From assembly GCF_001425755.1 (NCBI RefSeq), contig NZ_LMDH01000001.1, positions 1,768,335-1,832,334 on the forward strand: a DNA stretch of 64,000 nt, read 5' to 3'. How positions within the stretch are numbered: position 1 is the stretch's first letter; each line of letters begins with the position of its first letter. Under the pieces are notes generated by a model, which was not told the origin of the DNA, made no database searches, and saw nothing but the letters and a program-made list of their open reading frames with translations. Position numbers and translations under genes: made by a program. Below are positions 37,587 through 45,731 of this stretch, one piece after another. Source of the DNA: Aeromicrobium sp. Root344. GTDB taxonomy: Bacteria; Actinomycetota; Actinomycetes; Propionibacteriales; Nocardioidaceae.

Positions 37587-38045
37587 CTCGACGAACGCGG
37601 CGAGGTTGGCCAGCGACGACTGCATGCCCGTCGCGTGGTCGATGGGGGAGATGCCGGTGGGTACGCCCGAGGCCACGATGCTGACCTCCACGCCGGAGGC
37701 CAGTGGCGCGAGCTGCCACGTCATCGTCATGGTCCCCGCGAACGCCGGGTCGTCGGACTCGAACTCGATCGCCTCGACCACGCGCTCTCCGTCGGCGAGC
37801 TCGACGAACGTGGCCTCGACGACGTCCGAGTCGGCGGTGCTCTTGCCGGCCCCGCCGGCCGGATCGTCGTACGTCAGCACCATGCGATAGCCGCCGCCGA
37901 CCTTCAGGTCGTACCGCTCCATCCGGGCGCTCATGCCTGCCGGTGGGAGCCACCTGACGCGAGCCGCGGCGTCGGTCAGGGCGCGGTAGAGGGCCTCGGG
38001 TGTGGCGTTGATCCGTCGCGAGGCGGTGTCGGTCCGTCCGGTCAC
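37578..38045 (-). CDS. SRPBCC (AHSA1-type) domain protein
   Basis: A 155-residue START/Bet v1-fold protein of the activator-of-Hsp90-homologue type (INATPEALYRALTD, ARVRWLPPAGMSARM, GGGYRMVLTYDD, MTMTWQLAPLASGVEVSI). These small cytosolic proteins bind hydrophobic ligands; specific roles are rarely known. GTG 38045 is chosen because longer starts would overlap the purC promoter. CATGAT six bases upstream may be its -10. The 3' end overlaps the insertase gene by nine bases in convergent orientation. Confidence 0.85.
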   Translation of the reverse strand: MTGRTDTASRRINATPEALYRALTDAAARVRWLPPAGMSARMERYDLKVGGGYRMVLTYDDPAGGAGKSTADSDVVEATFVELADGERVVEAIEFESDDPAFAGTMTMTWQLAPLASGVEVSIVASGVPTGISPIDHATGMQSSLANLAAFVESA

Positions 38046-38102
38046 CTGCCCATCATGCGACGGCCCGGCGTGGATCTGCAGCCGCGCCACTAGTCTGAGC
38101 CT

Positions 38103-38966
38103 GTGCCACTCGACATCCCCGGAGCCCGCCACCTGCACTCAGGCAAGGTGCGTGACCTGTACGAGGTGCAGGACGGCCATCTGCTGATGGTCGCGTCCGA
38201 CCGCATCTCGGCCTACGACTTCCTGCTGACGCCGGGCATCCCCGACAAGGGCGAGATCCTCACGCGGATGTCGCTGTGGTGGTTCGACCAGCTCAGCGAC
38301 ATCGTCCCCAACCACGTCGTGTCCACGGCGGTGCCCGAGCGCGTACGCGGGCGGGCCCTGATCGTCGAGAAGCTCGAGATGTTCCCGGTCGAGTGCGTCG
38401 CCCGCGGCTACCTCACCGGCTCCGGCCTGAGCGACTACAGCTCGACCGGCGAGGTGTGCGGCGTGCCGTTGCCGGCGGGGCTCGTCGACGCCTCGCGGCT
38501 GCCCGAGCCGATCTTCACCCCGGCGACCAAGGCCGAGCTGGGCGAGCACGACGAGAACGTGTCGTTCGCACAGATCACCGAGACGATCGGTGCCGAGAGC
38601 GCCGAGGCGCTGCGTGTGCTGACGCTCGCGGTCTACGCCCGGGCCGAGGAGATCGCCCGCGAACGCGGCATCATCCTGGCCGACACCAAGCTCGAGTTCG
38701 GCGCGCGCCCTGACGGCACGATCGTCCTCGCCGACGAGGTGCTGACCCCGGACTCCTCGCGCTTCTGGCCCGCCGACTCGTGGCAGCCCGGACGGCCGCA
38801 GCCGTCGTACGACAAGCAGTTCGTCCGCGACTGGATGACCTCGCCCGAGAGCGGCTGGGACCGCGCGAGCAACCAGCAGCCTCCTGCGCTGCCGGCCGAG
38901 ATCGTCGAGAAGACCCGTGAGCGCTACGTCCAGGCCTACGAGCAGCTGACCGGCGAGACGTTCTGA
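38103..38966 (+). CDS. purC: Phosphoribosylaminoimidazole-succinocarboxamide synthase
   Basis: SAICAR synthetase, joining CAIR and aspartate with ATP. 287 residues with [35 protein letters not shown] and the ADTKLEFG and [14 protein letters not shown] active-site stretches. GTG 38103 begins six bases after a TAGTCT box (38091-38096), so the message is probably leaderless. It is separated from the purA-D-B block by the convergent SRPBCC gene, so it needs its own promoter. Confidence 0.98.
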   Translation: MPLDIPGARHLHSGKVRDLYEVQDGHLLMVASDRISAYDFLLTPGIPDKGEILTRMSLWWFDQLSDIVPNHVVSTAVPERVRGRALIVEKLEMFPVECVARGYLTGSGLSDYSSTGEVCGVPLPAGLVDASRLPEPIFTPATKAELGEHDENVSFAQITETIGAESAEALRVLTLAVYARAEEIARERGIILADTKLEFGARPDGTIVLADEVLTPDSSRFWPADSWQPGRPQPSYDKQFVRDWMTSPESGWDRASNQQPPALPAEIVEKTRERYVQAYEQLTGETF

Positions 38967-38967
38967 C

Positions 38968-39876
38968 TCAGCCGATCAGGAACCACGTGGCCGCGGCCGA
39001 CGCCGCGAACACCAGGACCGCCAGCGTGATGGCGAGCCCGGGCGAGACCTCGCGACGTACGCGTCGCACGTGACGCACCTTGGCGCCGCCGGCGATCTGC
39101 TCGAGCGTGTCCGCGAACGCAGCAGCTGACTCGGGCCGGTCGTCCGGTCGGGTCGCGAGCGACGACGCCAGGAGATGGTCGAGGTTGCGCGGCACCGTGC
39201 CGGAGCTGGCGAGCGGCGCCGGGCGGCTGTCGTTGGACCGGTGCAGGAGCGTGCCGGGATCGGACACGTCATAGGGCGGCCGGCCCGACAGGAGCTCGTA
39301 CGTCACGGCGCCCAGCGAGTAGACGTCCGACCGTGGGCCCACCGGTGCGCCGCGGGCCTGCTCGGGGGCCATGTAGGCCGGCGTGCCGGTCGTGACCGTG
39401 ACCCCGCTCGCCTCCGCGAGGCGCTTGGCGCTGCCCAGATCGGCGACGAGCACTCGGCCGTCCTCAGCGATCAGGAGGTTGCTCGGCTTGACGTCGCGAT
39501 GCAGCATTCCCTCGTCGTGCAGCACCTGGACCGCACGCGCACACTCGACCGCGAGCCGCAGGGCGTCCTCGGTCGATCCGGGCGGCTTCACCCGGTCGGC
39601 GACCGTGCCACCCGAGACGTAGTCCATGACGAAGAACGGCCGGTCCTCGTGTGTCCCGATGTCGTGCACGCGCACGACGCGCGGGTCGTGGATCTGCCGG
39701 AGCAGGCGCGCCTCGGCGAGGAAGCGTTCGCGTACGTCGGCATGGTGGGCCCAGTTCTCGGCGAGCACCTTGACCGCGACCGGGGTCTCGAGCTCGACGT
39801 CGAACCCCCGCCAGACCGTGGCGAAAGCACCGAACCCCTCGACCTCGTCGAGGCGGTAGCGTCCGATCTGTTTCAT
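38968..39876 (-). CDS. Serine/threonine protein kinase, membrane-anchored
   Basis: A 302-residue Hanks-type kinase. Residues 7-265 hold the catalytic domain: glycine loop GFGAFATV, Lys36 (VAVKV), His126-Arg127-Asp128 (HRDVKPSN), Asp146 in DLG instead of DFG, and YMAPEQA. A single C-terminal membrane segment (about 282-300) ends the protein with essentially no extracellular sensor, so ligand sensing must involve partners. CATACT lies seven bases before the ATG. It is divergent from a sigma-factor gene across 44 bp and is an obvious candidate to influence it (inference). Confidence 0.93.
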   Translation of the reverse strand: MKQIGRYRLDEVEGFGAFATVWRGFDVELETPVAVKVLAENWAHHADVRERFLAEARLLRQIHDPRVVRVHDIGTHEDRPFFVMDYVSGGTVADRVKPPGSTEDALRLAVECARAVQVLHDEGMLHRDVKPSNLLIAEDGRVLVADLGSAKRLAEASGVTVTTGTPAYMAPEQARGAPVGPRSDVYSLGAVTYELLSGRPPYDVSDPGTLLHRSNDSRPAPLASSGTVPRNLDHLLASSLATRPDDRPESAAAFADTLEQIAGGAKVRHVRRVRREVSPGLAITLAVLVFAASAAATWFLIG

Positions 39877-39920
39877 CACGCTCAGTATGCGCGACAACCC
39901 GTATCAGTATCGTCGGGGGC

Positions 39921-40469
39921 ATGGACGTCGACGAGGAGCTGATCGCCCGTGCGCGCGCTGGGGACGCACCGGCGATGGAAGAGCTCCTCGCAGCGATCCG
40001 GCCCCGCGTCGTGAGCCGCTGCGCGCGCTTGCTGCCGCACACCCTGGACGCCGAGGAAGCCGCCCAGGACGCCTTGCTGTCGATCGCCACGCACCTGCGC
40101 GACTACACCGGCACCGGTTCGTTCATGGGCTGGGTCACGGTGATCGCGTCGAACTCGGCACGCCAGACCTATCGCACGTTGAAGCGCCGGTTCGCCGAAC
40201 GCTCGGTCGACGAGCTGCCGGTCAGCCCCGACCCGCGCACCACGAGCGTCATCGCGGGCAGCCGGATCGACCTGCTCGACGCCATCGAGGCGCTCGAGCA
40301 GGCGCACCCCGCCACGGCCGAGGCCTTCGTCCTGCGTGACGTGGGCGCGCTGCCGTACGACGAGATCGCCGTGCTCACCCAGACACCTCTCGGCACGGTC
40401 AAGGCCCGCATCCACACGGCACGGGGCTTCGTGCGGGAGAGGCTGGGGGTCCATGAAGGCAACTTCTGA
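39921..40469 (+). CDS. Sigma-70 family (ECF-type) sigma factor
   Basis: 182 residues with sigma region 2 (about 10-85, ARLLPHTLDAEEAAQDALLSI) and region 4 (120-175, LRDVGALPYDEIAVLTQTPLGTVKARIHTARG). No anti-sigma gene with a zinc-binding motif is adjacent. Its neighbours are a membrane kinase (divergent) and a secreted protein 66 bp downstream. TATCGT (39908-39913) lies seven bases before the ATG, so translation may be leaderless. Target promoters cannot be deduced. Confidence 0.9.
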   Translation: MDVDEELIARARAGDAPAMEELLAAIRPRVVSRCARLLPHTLDAEEAAQDALLSIATHLRDYTGTGSFMGWVTVIASNSARQTYRTLKRRFAERSVDELPVSPDPRTTSVIAGSRIDLLDAIEALEQAHPATAEAFVLRDVGALPYDEIAVLTQTPLGTVKARIHTARGFVRERLGVHEGNF

Positions 40470-40535
40470 CGGCTCCCCGGCATCTCTGTCTCCGAGGTGT
40501 GTCCCGTCCGGGGCGCCAGCAGCGTGGAGGCACGC

Positions 40536-41231
40536 ATGAAGCAACAGATCGCAGCCGGCATCGTGGCGATCAGCATGGTCGGCGGTGTGGGCACCGGCGT
40601 GGTGGCGCACCAGCTCAAGTCCGACTCCACGGCGGATCCGCGGGCAACCCCGTCGGCGACGGCGACGACCAAGAAGACCGACAAGCCCAAGTCGGACAAG
40701 ACCGCGAACCCGCCTCCGGGCACCGGTGGAGGCACCAAGACCTCGGAGCCGCCCAAGCTCCCGCTCGCTCCGGTCGGCGCACTGCGCATCATCCCCGGTG
40801 CCGTCGGGCCGGTGCGCGTCGGCATGAGCAAGCAGGACGCGTACGCCACGGGCTACTTCGACGCTGACGTGTCGGTCCCGGCCTGCAACCGTACGGACGA
40901 CCTGGTGTGGAAGGCCGGCTACAACGACCAGCTCGACGTACGCACCAACGACGACGGCTCGGTGTCGGCGATCGGCATCCGCGGCGCGGGCCCGCGTACG
41001 CGCTCAGGACTCGGCGTCGGCAGCACCTACGAGAGCGTGCAGGGGGTTCTCGGCGAGGTGGCACCGGAGGCGGCCGGTCTCGGCCAGACCGGACTGTTCG
41101 TCAGCGAGGGCGCCGGCTGGATCGGCTTCCTCTTCAACGCCGCGCCGGATGCCATCGCCCCCACCGACACCGTGACGTTCGTCGAGGTCACGAGCGGAGC
41201 GCGGCCCGGCCTGACGCGCAGCGGCTGCTGA
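40536..41231 (+). CDS. Secreted or anchored protein of unknown function after the sigma gene
   Basis: 231 residues: an N-terminal hydrophobic segment (residues 5-25, IAAGIVAISMVGGVGTGVVA), a Thr/Lys/Pro-rich low-complexity linker (28-75) and a compact C-terminal domain with two cysteines (PACNRTDD and the final SGC) that could pair. ATG 40536 follows GGAGG. The C-terminal part (VGPVRVGMSKQDAYATGYF) resembles small beta-rich secreted domains whose function is unknown. Linkage to the sigma factor suggests it belongs to that regulon. Confidence 0.78.
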   Translation: MKQQIAAGIVAISMVGGVGTGVVAHQLKSDSTADPRATPSATATTKKTDKPKSDKTANPPPGTGGGTKTSEPPKLPLAPVGALRIIPGAVGPVRVGMSKQDAYATGYFDADVSVPACNRTDDLVWKAGYNDQLDVRTNDDGSVSAIGIRGAGPRTRSGLGVGSTYESVQGVLGEVAPEAAGLGQTGLFVSEGAGWIGFLFNAAPDAIAPTDTVTFVEVTSGARPGLTRSGC

Positions 41232-41263
41232 GAGCCGCCTGGTCGGACCGGGCCCCGCTCGGC

Positions 41264-42265
41264 TCACTTCGCCGGCAGCGCGATCTTGATGCCGGTGATG
41301 GTCGAGCCGTCCTTCACGGCGATCGCCGTGCCGTGGGCGAAGTCGACCGCGTTCTTGTACCAGGTCGTGCGGTAGGGCTGTGCGGAGCTGGTCCGGGCCA
41401 CGACCTTGACCTTGCCGGCCCAGTCGACGCTGGTCACGGCCCACGTGCCATCGGCCTTCGTGGTCGCGTCGTCGATGTAGCGGTTCGTGTCGGTGTAGAC
41501 CGCGACCTGGATGCCGCTCAACGGGGCGCCGGCGGTGTCGGTCACCGTGCCGCTGACCTTGCTGTTGGGGTGGCTGAGCACCTGGGGGTTGATCGTCGTG
41601 GTCCGGCCCGCGACGACGGTGACCTTGGTCGAGCGGGTGCAGCTCCCGTGGAACGGCGCGCGGATGTTGTCGTAGCACTGGTACGCGAAGGCGCTGTCGA
41701 GGAACGTCAGGGTGTAGGTCCCCGCCGGCAGGTTGCCCATGCGGAACGTGCCCTTGGACGAGACCTGGGCGCCCTCGGCCGCGTCCTCGGACTCAGCCGA
41801 GACGGAGGCCCTGGTGGCTCGTTGGGCCGGAGCCGTGCCGATCTTGGTGGAGACCTTGCCCTGGATGAAGCCGGCGAGCCGCATCGTCGCGTTGCGCGTC
41901 GTCGTCGTGCCGGTCAGGTCGAACGTCGACTCCAAGGAGACGTGTGCCCCGGACTCGTCGGTGCCCGCGATCCGGTACGAGTCGCCGCTCGCGCCCTGGA
42001 CACCGTTGAAGCGGTAGCGGCCGGCGTCGTTGGTCCTCGTGGTGTCGACCAGGGTGCCTTCGTCCGGTCCGTCCCGGAAGAGCCGGATCGTGATGCCGGA
42101 GAGCGGATAGCCGCTCGGATCGAAGATGGTCCCGGTGACGACGGCGCCGGCTGGCGCGGCCGATGTCGTCGCGATCGCGGCCGTGGTGCCGCCGGCGACG
42201 AGGACCACCATGGCGCAGATGGCGGCCACGGTGGTCCTGGTCAGTCCTGCGAGTCGTGCGGTCAT
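41264..42265 (-). CDS. Secreted protein with carboxypeptidase-regulatory-like repeats
   Basis: 333 residues with a Sec signal peptide (hydrophobic region 11-30, then AAIATTSAAPAGA) and three CarboxypepD_reg/SpaA-like beta-sandwich repeats. Each starts GTIFDPSGYPLSGITI, GKVS or GTVTDTAGAPLSGIQV and contains a GRYRF or GTFRM turn. These domains act as structural spacers or adhesion modules outside the cell. The upstream gene (42326-42916) is a shorter paralogue with the same start context, so this is a tandem duplication. Two cysteines (YQCYDN and GSCTRS) may form a disulfide. Confidence 0.85.
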   Translation of the reverse strand: MTARLAGLTRTTVAAICAMVVLVAGGTTAAIATTSAAPAGAVVTGTIFDPSGYPLSGITIRLFRDGPDEGTLVDTTRTNDAGRYRFNGVQGASGDSYRIAGTDESGAHVSLESTFDLTGTTTTRNATMRLAGFIQGKVSTKIGTAPAQRATRASVSAESEDAAEGAQVSSKGTFRMGNLPAGTYTLTFLDSAFAYQCYDNIRAPFHGSCTRSTKVTVVAGRTTTINPQVLSHPNSKVSGTVTDTAGAPLSGIQVAVYTDTNRYIDDATTKADGTWAVTSVDWAGKVKVVARTSSAQPYRTTWYKNAVDFAHGTAIAVKDGSTITGIKIALPAK

Positions 42266-42325
42266 GCTTCCCCCTCGGGTTCGGTGATGTCGTGAGGAGA
42301 GATGCTCGGCCGGCCGAAAAGGTTG

Positions 42326-42916
42326 TCACCGGGGTGGCAGCACCTGGTCCTCGATCGTCGTCGTGCGGCCGGCTGCGACGGTGACGAGGACGGGCGGGGC
42401 GGCGGCGGACCTCGGGTTGCTGTCGTGGAACGTCAGGGCGTACTCCCCCGCTGGGAGTCCGCCGATGCGGAACCTGCCCCTGGCCGAGACGTTCACGGCG
42501 TGGACGGCGCCCACGCCGCTCGCGGTCACGCACACCTCCGTGCCGGACTGCAGACGGTGGGCGTCCCGGGTCGTGACCGTGCCCTGGATGTGGCCGGCGA
42601 CCTGGACCGTCCGGTGATGCGTGGTCGTCGGCCCGGAGGTGATCGTGACGATCGATCGGGAGAAGACATGGGCGCCCGAAGGGTCCGTGGTCTCGACCCG
42701 GTAGTCGTCGCCGACCGTGGTGTGGATGCGGGTGAATCGGTATCCGCCGATGTCGTCCGTGGTGGCGGTCTCCACGCGGACGCCCTCGTCGCGGCCGTTG
42801 GCGAACAGAGCGACGAGGATCCCGGCCAGCGGGTAGCCCTCCGGGTCGGAGATCGTGCCCGTGATGGCAACGGTGGACGGCGCGAGTGTCGTGGTCAGTC
42901 CTACGGGAGCGGTCAT
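42326..42916 (-). CDS. Paralogue of the repeat protein, lacking a signal peptide
   Basis: 196 residues aligning with residues 40-240 of the downstream protein (GTISDPEGYPLAGILVALF, GGYRFTRIHTTVGDDYRV, GRFRIGGLPAGEYALTFHDS). It keeps the start MTA but has lost the hydrophobic signal sequence and the third repeat. The upstream DNA (GAGGGG before the ATG and further AGGTTGTC-type matches) is also duplicated. The product would stay in the cytoplasm unless another start or export route exists, so it may be a decaying copy or a precursor to a new role. Confidence 0.78.
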   Translation of the reverse strand: MTAPVGLTTTLAPSTVAITGTISDPEGYPLAGILVALFANGRDEGVRVETATTDDIGGYRFTRIHTTVGDDYRVETTDPSGAHVFSRSIVTITSGPTTTHHRTVQVAGHIQGTVTTRDAHRLQSGTEVCVTASGVGAVHAVNVSARGRFRIGGLPAGEYALTFHDSNPRSAAAPPVLVTVAAGRTTTIEDQVLPPR

Positions 42917-43035
42917 GCTTTCCCCTCAGCTCGAAGTGGTGTCGAGGGTTAGATGCCGCTGGTGCCCGGAAGGTTGTCCCCGGCGTCCAGATACTGCGGG
43001 TATGGTGAGAGGCCCGTCACACCTGGAGGAGACCC

Positions 43036-44592
43036 GTGGCCAATCTCGCCGCCTTGTTGGAGCAGTCGACCGAGAAGTACGCCGACCGCACGGCGATCGT
43101 CTTCGGCGACACCCGGTTGACGTATGCGCAGGTCAACGGTGCTGCGAACCAGGTGGCGAACCTCTTGGTGGCGCGTGGCATCGAGCCGGGCGACAAGGTC
43201 GCGCTGTCGTGCCCCAACCTGCCCTACTTCACGATCATCTACTTCGGCATCCTCAAGGCCGGCGCCACCGTGGTGCCGCTGAACGTGCTGCTCAAGGGCC
43301 GCGAGGTGGCCTATCACCTGGCGGACTCGGACGCCAAGGCGTACTTCGCGTTCGAGGGCACGCCCGACCTGCCGATCGGCGAGGCGGCGTGGGAGGGCTT
43401 CCAGGCGACCGAGTCCTGCACGGAGTTCTTCCTCATCAAGCTGGACTCCCAGCAGCCGGAGCCGATGGAGCCGCCGGAGTTCTACGGGCCGCTCGTGGCG
43501 CAGCAGCCGCCGACGTTCGCGACGGTCGAGCGCGATGACGACGACACCGCCGTCATCCTCTACACGTCCGGCACGACGGGTCAGCCCAAGGGCGCCGAGC
43601 TGCGGCACCGCAACATGCGCGACAACGCCCTGGCCGGCAAGGACCTGTTCGGTGCGGACGAGTCGCGCCCGGACACCTACCTGTGCGTGCTGCCGTTGTT
43701 CCACTCGTTCGGGCAGACCGTGATCCAGAACGGCTCGATGGCGTACGGCGGGACCGTGGTGATGCTGCCGCGGTTCGAGGCGCAGTCGGCGTTGAAGCTC
43801 ATGCTGGCCAACGGCGTGACGTTCTTCGCGGGTGTCCCGACGATGTATTGGGGACTCCTGGGTGCGCTCGACGACACGGTGGACGTGGAGACGCTGGCGA
43901 AGAACCTGCGGGTCGCGGCGGCGGGCGGCTCGGCGCTGCCGGTCGACATCCACCGCCAGTTCAAGGAGCGGTTCGGGGTCACGATCCTGGAGGGCTACGG
44001 GCTGTCGGAGACCTCGCCGGTGGCGTCGTTCTCGCGGTTCGGCGAGGAGCCGCGGGTCGGCTCGATCGGCGTGCCGATCCCCGGTGTCGAGATGAAGCTG
44101 ATCAACGACGACTGGTCGGACGTCGAACCGGGTCCGGACGCGGTCGGGGAGATCGCGATCAAGGGCCACAACGTCATGAAGGGCTACTACAACCGGCCCG
44201 AGGCCACCGCCGAGGCGATCCGCGACGGCTGGTTCCGTTCCGGTGACCTGGCCAAGAAGGACGAGGACGGCTTCTACTACATCGTCGACCGCTCCAAGGA
44301 CATGATCATCCGCGGTGGATTCAACGTCTACCCGCGGGAGATCGAGGAAGTCCTCATGGAGCACCCGGCGGTGTCGCTCGTCGCGGTCATCGGCGTCCCG
44401 CACGAGTCGCACGGCGAGGAGATCAAGGCCGTCGTGGTCAAGACCAAGGACCACGACGACGTCGCGGAGGCCGATCTGGTGGCGTGGGGCAAGGAGCAGT
44501 TCGCGGCCTACAAGTACCCGCGCGTCGTGGAGTTCCGCGACGAGCTGCCGATGACCAGCACCGGCAAGATCCTCAAGCGCGAGCTGTCCTGA
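43036..44592 (+). CDS. Acyl-CoA ligase (long-chain fatty-acid--CoA ligase type)
   Basis: A 518-residue AMP-binding (ANL) enzyme that activates a carboxylic acid to its CoA thioester. The P-loop is ILYTSGTTGQPKGAELRH, the YGLSETSP motif follows, the hinge is DGWFRSGDLA, and the C-terminal catalytic lysine is in TSTGKILKREL. Length and FadD-like features favour a medium- to long-chain fatty acid, but the acid is unproven. GTG 43036 follows GGAGGAG. It lies between the repeat-protein pair and purS and seems unrelated to purine synthesis. Confidence 0.92.
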   Translation: MANLAALLEQSTEKYADRTAIVFGDTRLTYAQVNGAANQVANLLVARGIEPGDKVALSCPNLPYFTIIYFGILKAGATVVPLNVLLKGREVAYHLADSDAKAYFAFEGTPDLPIGEAAWEGFQATESCTEFFLIKLDSQQPEPMEPPEFYGPLVAQQPPTFATVERDDDDTAVILYTSGTTGQPKGAELRHRNMRDNALAGKDLFGADESRPDTYLCVLPLFHSFGQTVIQNGSMAYGGTVVMLPRFEAQSALKLMLANGVTFFAGVPTMYWGLLGALDDTVDVETLAKNLRVAAAGGSALPVDIHRQFKERFGVTILEGYGLSETSPVASFSRFGEEPRVGSIGVPIPGVEMKLINDDWSDVEPGPDAVGEIAIKGHNVMKGYYNRPEATAEAIRDGWFRSGDLAKKDEDGFYYIVDRSKDMIIRGGFNVYPREIEEVLMEHPAVSLVAVIGVPHESHGEEIKAVVVKTKDHDDVAEADLVAWGKEQFAAYKYPRVVEFRDELPMTSTGKILKRELS

Positions 44593-44656
44593 ACGCGGGT
44601 CCGAGGACCGCGGTGACACCGATAGACTGAGGGCACCGACCACTCAAGGAGCGTCC

Positions 44657-44899
44657 GTGGCCCGCGTCATCGTCGATGTCATGCCCAAACCCGAGATCCT
44701 CGACCCGCAGGGCAAGGCCGTACACGGCGCACTGCCGCGCCTCGGCTACCACGCCGTGACGGACGTGCGCCAGGGCAAGCGGTTCGAGCTCGAGGTCGAG
44801 GTGGTCGACGAGGCCACCCTAGCCGAGGTGCACGCCCTGGCCGGCACCCTGCTGTCGAACCCGGTCATCGAGGACTACTCCGTCAGGGTTGATCAGTGA
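44657..44899 (+). CDS. purS: Phosphoribosylformylglycinamidine synthase subunit PurS
   Basis: An 80-residue subunit that dimerises and bridges PurL and PurQ in FGAM synthetase. It begins [18 protein letters not shown] with the conserved [13 protein letters not shown] and V-x2-GK(R)FELEV. GTG 44657 follows AAGGAG. purQ follows after 79 bp. That spacer includes GAGCGAGCGCCAGCGAG, a short repetitive stretch seen in actinobacterial intergenic DNA, so purS and purQ are probably co-transcribed but not translationally coupled. Confidence 0.96.
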   Translation: MARVIVDVMPKPEILDPQGKAVHGALPRLGYHAVTDVRQGKRFELEVEVVDEATLAEVHALAGTLLSNPVIEDYSVRVDQ

Positions 44900-44978
44900 G
44901 CGAGCGCCAGCGAGTGAACCAACCAGGGCGATTCATGCGGGATCTCCTGCATGCTGCACTTTCCGCAGGGGGTCGCGC

Positions 44979-45650
44979 ATGAAGATCGGCGTCGTCACGT
45001 TCCCGGGGTCCCTGGACGACGTCGACGCGCAGCGCGCCGTACGCATCGCCGGTGGCGAGCCCGTCGCGCTGTGGCACGGCGACCATGACCTCAAGGGCGT
45101 CGACGCGGTCATCCTGCCGGGCGGCTTCTCCTACGGCGACTACCTCCGCGCCGGTGCGATCGCCCGTTTCGCGCCCGTGATGACCGAGGTCATCGCCGCG
45201 GCGCAGGGCGGCATGCCGGTGCTCGGCATCTGCAACGGCTTCCAGATCCTCTGCGAGTCGCACCTGCTGCCCGGCGCCCTGATCCGCAACGACCACCGCA
45301 CGTTCATCTGCCGCGACCAGACCCTCAAGGTCGAGAGCTCCACGACCGCCTGGACCTCCGGCCTGTCGGTGGGCGACGAGATCGTCATCCCGCTCAAGAA
45401 CGGCGAGGGCGGCTTCGTCGCCGACGAGGACACGCTCGACCGCCTCGAGGGTGAGGGCCAGGTCGTGTTCCGCTACGTCGACGTCAACCCCAACGGCTCG
45501 CTGCGCGACATCGCCGGCATCACCAACGAGCGCGGCAACGTCGTCGGGCTCATGCCGCACCCCGAGCACGCGGTCGAGGACCTCACCGGACCCGGCACCG
45601 ACGGTCTCGCTCTCTTCACCTCGGCGCTGGCCACCCTCACCTCCGCCTGA
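44979..45650 (+). CDS. purQ: Phosphoribosylformylglycinamidine synthase subunit PurQ
   Basis: The glutaminase subunit that delivers ammonia to PurL. 223 residues of class I glutamine amidotransferase fold: nucleophile Cys in GICNGFQIL, catalytic His and Glu in MPHPEHAVE, and [12 protein letters not shown] at the oxyanion region. ATG 44979 follows CAGGGGG; an in-frame start 90 bases upstream is rejected because its product begins with unrelated sequence. purL, normally next in a purSQL cluster, is not here; transcription ends at a long hairpin. Confidence 0.97.
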   Translation: MKIGVVTFPGSLDDVDAQRAVRIAGGEPVALWHGDHDLKGVDAVILPGGFSYGDYLRAGAIARFAPVMTEVIAAAQGGMPVLGICNGFQILCESHLLPGALIRNDHRTFICRDQTLKVESSTTAWTSGLSVGDEIVIPLKNGEGGFVADEDTLDRLEGEGQVVFRYVDVNPNGSLRDIAGITNERGNVVGLMPHPEHAVEDLTGPGTDGLALFTSALATLTSA

Positions 45651-45659
45651 CCCAGGCCT

Positions 45660-45722
45660 CGCTGAGCGTGACGAGTTGCAGGCTCAGACCGGCGTGTCGC
45701 CTGCAACTCGTCACTCCCAGCG
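45660..45722. terminator. Long inverted repeat after purQ (hairpin family A, copy 1)
   Basis: Perfect 15-bp inner arms GTGACGAGTTGCAGG (45668-45682/45700-45714), extended outward with two mismatches to CGCTG/CAGCG, around a 17-base loop containing CGGCGTGTCG. It lies between convergent purQ and the FtsX permease. Its loop and outer ends recur at 50449-50512. Confidence 0.75.
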
Positions 45723-45731
45723 AAGGACGGG

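Noticed and set aside
43036..44592. Acyl-CoA ligase as part of a natural-product cluster
   Set aside because: Neighbours are purine genes and repeat proteins; no carrier protein, ketosynthase or NRPS genes are nearby.
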